This document shows, piece after piece, positions 4,462 to 8,151 of a stretch of DNA of 8,151 nucleotides. The notes beneath the pieces were generated by a model that made no database searches, was not told the origin of the DNA, and saw only the letters and a list, made by a program, of their open reading frames with translations. The translations under genes and the position numbers were made by a program. Source of the DNA: Roseiarcus sp037446355 (GTDB taxonomy: Bacteria > Pseudomonadota > Alphaproteobacteria > Rhizobiales > Beijerinckiaceae); the NCBI GenBank assembly GCA_037446355.1, contig JBBIIT010000095.1, positions 1 through 8,151 on the forward strand, read 5' to 3'. Positions within the stretch are counted from its first letter, which is position 1. Every line of letters begins with the position of its first letter.

Positions 4462-7098
4462 ATGATCGACGCTGGCGAAGGCGACATTTCGCTCGACGCG
4501 CGCGGACGCCTCGCGCTCTACGCCGCTGTTGCGCTTGGCGCCGGCGCGGTGATCGCGCTGCAAATCGACATCATGCGCGTTTTCGCCGTCGGCAACTGGA
4601 CGCATTTTGGCTCGCTCGTCGTCAGCCTCGCGATGCTTGGTTTTGGTCTGACCAGCGCAGTGATGGCGGTCGCGAAGGATTGGTTCGCGCGCAACTGGCG
4701 AGTCGCGGCGACCATTGCGCTAGGCCTTTTCGGCCCTCTGGCCGTCGGCGCCAATCTCTACATTCAGCAACTCGGTTTCAATCCGATCTATCTCGTCTCC
4801 GACCCCAATCAGAAGTGGAAACTGGCCGAAATCTTTCTCGCCTCGCTGGCGCCGTTCCTCGCGGGGGCGGTTTTTCTGGGCAGCGTGTTCCTGAAGAGCA
4901 ACAAGACCTTCGGGCGCGTCTATTTCGCCGATCTTGCCGGCTCCGGTCTCAGCGGCCTCGTTTTTCTCGGCGCGATGTATTTGTTCCCGCCGGTCGATCT
5001 GATCGCCGCGCCGCTGGCGCTGTGGTTCGCGGCCTGCCTCGCCTGGACGTTCCTGCCCGGCGCGGGCCGCGCGCTCGTCCCCTTCGTCCTTTCGGCGGCG
5101 GTAGCTTTCGCAGGCCATTTCATCGTCGCGCCATCGCTCGGCCTCTCCCGGCTCGCGGTCAACGATTACAAAGGCGCTTCCTACGCGCGGCGCCTGCCCG
5201 AAGCGAAGAAGGTGTTCGAGAGCTATTCCCCGTTCGGTTTCCTCGAAGCCTATACGACCTCCTATCTGCATTTCGCGCCGGGCCTCTCCGACAATGCCGG
5301 TTTCAATCTGCCCTCTATGCCCGCCAACGCCTATCTCGGGCTTTATATCGACAGCGACGGCCCGATCGGCGTGATGCGTCATCTCGACGCGAAGGAATCG
5401 GCTTATTTCCGTTATCTGCCGATGTATTACCCGTATCTGCTCAAGCAGGCGCCCAGAATATTCGTCACGCAGTTCGGCGGCGGCATCTCCACCGAGGTCG
5501 CGCTCTCCTCCGGCTCCAAGGACATCACAGTCGCCGAGGGCAATCGCGCGATTCTCGACGCGTTCCGCGAACCCGCGCTGAAGAATTTCACCGGCGACGT
5601 GTTGAGCAAGGTGCGCGTCATCGATTACGAGGGGCGCCATTTCCTCGCTCAGACGAGCGAGAAGTTCGACGTCATCGACCTCAGCTTGGCGGATTCGACC
5701 GGCCTCTCCAATCCCGGCGGCTTCGCGGTCGTCGAGAAGTTCGCCTACACCCAGGAGGCGATGGAAACTTACATGCGAGCGCTGAGCCCGGACGGGGTGC
5801 TCGCCGTGACGATCTGGAACAAGGAAGAGCCGCCCAAATCCGTGCTCAAGCTTTATGCGACGATGGCGGCGGCCTCGCGCGCGATCGACGGCGACAAGAT
5901 GGCGGATTCCTTCTTCGTGGCTTCGTCCTATCTGTCGACCGCGACTGTGCTCTACAAGCGCGGCGGCTTCACCGACGTCGAAATCGAAAAACTGCGCAAG
6001 CACACTCACGACATGTCGTTCGACGAAATCTATTCGCCGGGTCTCTTCTACGATCCCTCGCAGACCGACCGCACGCTCGACGGATATGTCGCCCAGTTCT
6101 TCTCCGCGCCGGTCAACGGCCCGCCTTCAGGCGAGTCGGCGGCCGATGCGACCGGCCCAGTCGATCCGACGGGCCCCAGCGACGCGGCGCCGCCTGGCGG
6201 CAAGGCGGACGAGGGCGTACTGCCTTCGACAGTGATGGGGCGGCTCGCCTGGCACACGCTCGTCCATGGCGGCTGGCCCGAGATCGCGCGCCGTTATGTT
6301 TTCGACACCAGCAAGCTGACCAACGATGCGCCGTATTTCGCGGCTTACGTCAAAGCGAAGGATCTGCCGGCGGTGTTTTCCGACCCCGACCGGCTCGAAC
6401 CATTGCAGGACGAATGGGGATATCTGCTGATCTGGGCGACGCTCGGCGTCGCCTGCGTAACCGCGGCGGCGCTGCTCGCGATTCCCGTGGTATGGGGCTG
6501 GCGCTCGATCTTCGCCAAGACGCCGGGCAAGGGACTTACCGTGCTTTATTTCGCCTGTCTGGGCGCCGGCTATATCATGGTCGAGGTCGGCTTGATCGCG
6601 CATTTCGTGATGGCGCTCGGCAATCCGACGGTTTCGGCCTCGATCCTGATTACCGGGATGTTGGTGTTTTCCGGCGTCGGCGCGCTCGTCTCCGAGCGCA
6701 TCCTGCCGATCATGCGGGTCTTCATGCCGGTCCTGTTCATTGCCATCGGCGCGATGCTGATCGGTTATGCGCTGTTCCTCAACGTAGCGCTCGACGCGAT
6801 CGGAACGCTGCCCTATGGCGCGCGGCTCGTGCTGTGCTTTGTCTTCATCGCGCCGCCCGCGTTCCTGATGGGCTTCCCGATGTCGACGGCGATGACGACG
6901 CTCGGCCGCCTGGGCAAAGAGCACATGTTCATCTGGGCCTGGGGCGTCAACGGCTGCTTCTCGGTGATCGGCGCCGCCGCCGCGCCGGTCGTGGCGACGA
7001 ATTTCGGCCTCGGGGCCGTGATCGAAATCGCGGGTCTGGCCTATCTGCTGGCGCTGCCCGCGTTCTACGGGGTAATCTCGGGCGAGCGAAACCGGTGA
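4462..7098 (+). CDS. Polytopic membrane protein with internal spermidine-synthase-like domain
   Basis: An 878-residue protein related to fused MFS/spermidine synthase proteins. About seven hydrophobic helices come first (near residues 17-37, 48-71, 80-101, 122-144, 153-175, 178-199, 204-223), including YFADLAGSGLSG, typical of these fusions. A soluble Rossmann domain follows (about 230-640), with the glycine motif FGGGIST (338-344), VAEGN (Glu359), FDVIDLSLADSTG (402-414) and LSPDGVLAVTIWN. A low-complexity Pro/Gly/Ala/Asp linker spans about 552-586. Seven more helices fill 653-870. By hand comparison with E. coli SpeE, the catalytic Asp position appears to be Ser408 and GGGDG is GGGIS, so real spermidine synthesis is doubtful. 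The SAM-ribose acidic residue (Glu359) is kept. Positive loops (KDWFARNWR, RSIFAKTPGKG, GERNR tail) suggest N-in/C-in topology with the soluble domain in the periplasm. ATG 4462 has AGGA 8 bases upstream. The substrate is unknown. Confidence 0.85.
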   Translation: MIDAGEGDISLDARGRLALYAAVALGAGAVIALQIDIMRVFAVGNWTHFGSLVVSLAMLGFGLTSAVMAVAKDWFARNWRVAATIALGLFGPLAVGANLYIQQLGFNPIYLVSDPNQKWKLAEIFLASLAPFLAGAVFLGSVFLKSNKTFGRVYFADLAGSGLSGLVFLGAMYLFPPVDLIAAPLALWFAACLAWTFLPGAGRALVPFVLSAAVAFAGHFIVAPSLGLSRLAVNDYKGASYARRLPEAKKVFESYSPFGFLEAYTTSYLHFAPGLSDNAGFNLPSMPANAYLGLYIDSDGPIGVMRHLDAKESAYFRYLPMYYPYLLKQAPRIFVTQFGGGISTEVALSSGSKDITVAEGNRAILDAFREPALKNFTGDVLSKVRVIDYEGRHFLAQTSEKFDVIDLSLADSTGLSNPGGFAVVEKFAYTQEAMETYMRALSPDGVLAVTIWNKEEPPKSVLKLYATMAAASRAIDGDKMADSFFVASSYLSTATVLYKRGGFTDVEIEKLRKHTHDMSFDEIYSPGLFYDPSQTDRTLDGYVAQFFSAPVNGPPSGESAADATGPVDPTGPSDAAPPGGKADEGVLPSTVMGRLAWHTLVHGGWPEIARRYVFDTSKLTNDAPYFAAYVKAKDLPAVFSDPDRLEPLQDEWGYLLIWATLGVACVTAAALLAIPVVWGWRSIFAKTPGKGLTVLYFACLGAGYIMVEVGLIAHFVMALGNPTVSASILITGMLVFSGVGALVSERILPIMRVFMPVLFIAIGAMLIGYALFLNVALDAIGTLPYGARLVLCFVFIAPPAFLMGFPMSTAMTTLGRLGKEHMFIWAWGVNGCFSVIGAAAAPVVATNFGLGAVIEIAGLAYLLALPAFYGVISGERNR

Positions 7099-7132
7099 AC
7101 TGAACGCGAATCCTCGATGGGGGAGCCGATCG

Positions 7133-8149
7133 ATGCAGCTTCGATTTGCGCGGCCGTCTTTGGCCGCGTTGGCTATGTTGGCGTTGGAGCTTGCCGTGTC
7201 CGGCTGCGCTAACGCCCCCAGGGCGCCGGCGCCGAGCGCGGGCATTCCGGCCGAGACGCCGACATTCGCGCAGGAAGGCGGCGCCAATGTCGCCTTCGCC
7301 GAATTCAAGACCTCGGCCTTTCCCTATCACGGCGAGATTCCGGCCAGCGCCGACAACGGTCCGTCGCGTCCCTTTCTCGACGCGAAATCCGAGGACGGGC
7401 GCCTCGGCCACACTTCGCCGCGCGGCGGCGTGCTGTGGGAGGACGCGGCCTACAGCGACCGCCACGTGCTGCTCGCCGCATCGCCCGATTTCAACCCCAA
7501 CGCTCCGGGCGCGATGGTGGTGTTCTTCCACGGCAATCAGGCGACGCTGGCGCGCGACGTCGTCGATCGGCAGCAGGCGCCGCGCCAGGTCGCGCAGTCC
7601 CGGCTCAACGCCGTGCTGGTCGCGCCGCAGATGGCCTACGACGCGCGCGATTCGAGCGCCGGAAATTTCTGGCGTCCGGGCGCCTTGGCGCAGTTTCTCG
7701 ACGAGGCTGACCTGAAGCTCGCGAATCTCTATCCGCAGGCCTCGCGCGCCGCCTTCCGGCGAATGCCGGTCATCCTGGTCGGCTACAGCGGCGGCTATCT
7801 GCCGGTCGCCTATTCGCTCGCCCATGGCGGCGCGGGCGGAAGGGTGAAAGGCGTCGTGCTGTTCGATGCGCTCTACGGCGAGCCCGACAAATTCGCGCGC
7901 TGGATCGAGAGCGAATACGGCGCTGCGTTTTTCGTCAGCGCCTATTCGACGTCCTCGAAGGAGGGCAATCTGAAATTGCAGGCGCGGCTCGAACAGGACG
8001 GCGTGCGCACCCAGTCCGGTCTGCCCGGCGCCCTGCAACCGGGAACCGTCGCCTTCGTCGACGCGGGCGATGTCCGGCACGAGGACTTCGTCAACTACGC
8101 CTGGACCCGCGATCCGCTCGCCGACGTGCTTTCGCGGGTCGCGCCGTAG
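7133..8149 (+). CDS. Predicted lipoprotein with alpha/beta-hydrolase fold
   Basis: A 338-residue exported protein with a lipoprotein signal: basic n-region, hydrophobic core, and lipobox VSGC with lipidated Cys25. Residues +2/+3 are Ala-Asn rather than Asp, which by the E. coli rule suggests outer-membrane sorting. A Pro/Ala-rich tether follows (about 26-45). The hydrolase core shows VVFFHGN (His133-Gly134, oxyanion region), the nucleophile elbow GYSGG with Ser219, a strand ending LFDALYG with candidate acid Asp245, and a late VRHEDFV with candidate catalytic His316, so a complete Ser-Asp-His triad is plausible. The stretch NFWRPGALAQFLDEA is distinctive, but I cannot tie it to a named family. 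The substrate (ester, amide or glycan) is unknown. ATG 7133 has GGAG 7 bases upstream. The start lies 34 bases after the membrane synthase-like gene, so the two probably form an operon. The stop is one base from the window end. Confidence 0.85.
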   Translation: MQLRFARPSLAALAMLALELAVSGCANAPRAPAPSAGIPAETPTFAQEGGANVAFAEFKTSAFPYHGEIPASADNGPSRPFLDAKSEDGRLGHTSPRGGVLWEDAAYSDRHVLLAASPDFNPNAPGAMVVFFHGNQATLARDVVDRQQAPRQVAQSRLNAVLVAPQMAYDARDSSAGNFWRPGALAQFLDEADLKLANLYPQASRAAFRRMPVILVGYSGGYLPVAYSLAHGGAGGRVKGVVLFDALYGEPDKFARWIESEYGAAFFVSAYSTSSKEGNLKLQARLEQDGVRTQSGLPGALQPGTVAFVDAGDVRHEDFVNYAWTRDPLADVLSRVAP

Positions 8150-8151
8150 GG

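Noticed and set aside
4392..7103. A 903-codon open frame covering the whole membrane synthase-like gene in a shifted frame
   Set aside because: Its product is extremely Arg-rich with no recognisable domain or membrane helices, while the 4462 frame gives helices and a Rossmann domain. It is a high-GC shadow.
6947..8080. Long antisense frame (377 codons) opposite the lipoprotein hydrolase gene
   Set aside because: Arg/Ala/Gly-rich composition without motifs, opposite a gene with a lipobox and a catalytic triad. Similar antisense frames opposite the other genes (e.g. 1508-2596, 3375-4487, 4720-6009, 6127-7308) fail for the same reason.

Overview
The window is GC-rich DNA with six genes, all on the + strand and closely spaced. 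GC-biased codon use, long antisense open frames and close-to-alphaproteobacterial 2-oxoglutarate dehydrogenase proteins suggest an alphaproteobacterium, probably in the Rhizobiales/Hyphomicrobiales. The genus cannot be fixed from this sequence alone.

Positions 1-2458 are central metabolism. They hold the 3' part of odhB (sucB, the E2 of 2-oxoglutarate dehydrogenase), with the lipoyl domain cut off by the window edge, followed by a complete dihydrolipoamide dehydrogenase (E3, lpd). The pair is the end of an odhA-odhB-lpd type operon. Here E2 carries the succinyl group and E3 reoxidises its dihydrolipoyl arm.

Positions 2531-8149 are different: four consecutive genes whose products all look exported or membrane-bound. 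They are (1) a periplasmic CDP-diacylglycerol pyrophosphatase (cdh) with a Sec signal peptide; (2) a protein-L-isoaspartate O-methyltransferase (pcm family) with a twin-arginine (Tat) signal, probably starting at a TTG; (3) an 878-residue membrane protein in which a spermidine-synthase-like Rossmann domain sits between two sets of about seven membrane helices; and (4) a lipoprotein of the alpha/beta-hydrolase fold. Genes 3 and 4 are 34 bases apart and probably co-transcribed. A 163-base gap with two hairpins separates gene 2 from gene 3, so a transcription boundary there is plausible.

The most interesting point is that two S-adenosylmethionine-fold proteins next to each other (the PIMT and the synthase-like domain) are both predicted to lie outside the cytoplasm, and the synthase-like domain appears to lack canonical spermidine synthase residues. 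A shared envelope-repair or envelope-modification role is a hypothesis only. No mobile elements, CRISPR arrays, tRNA or rRNA genes were seen. No gene-free stretch exceeds 300 bases.
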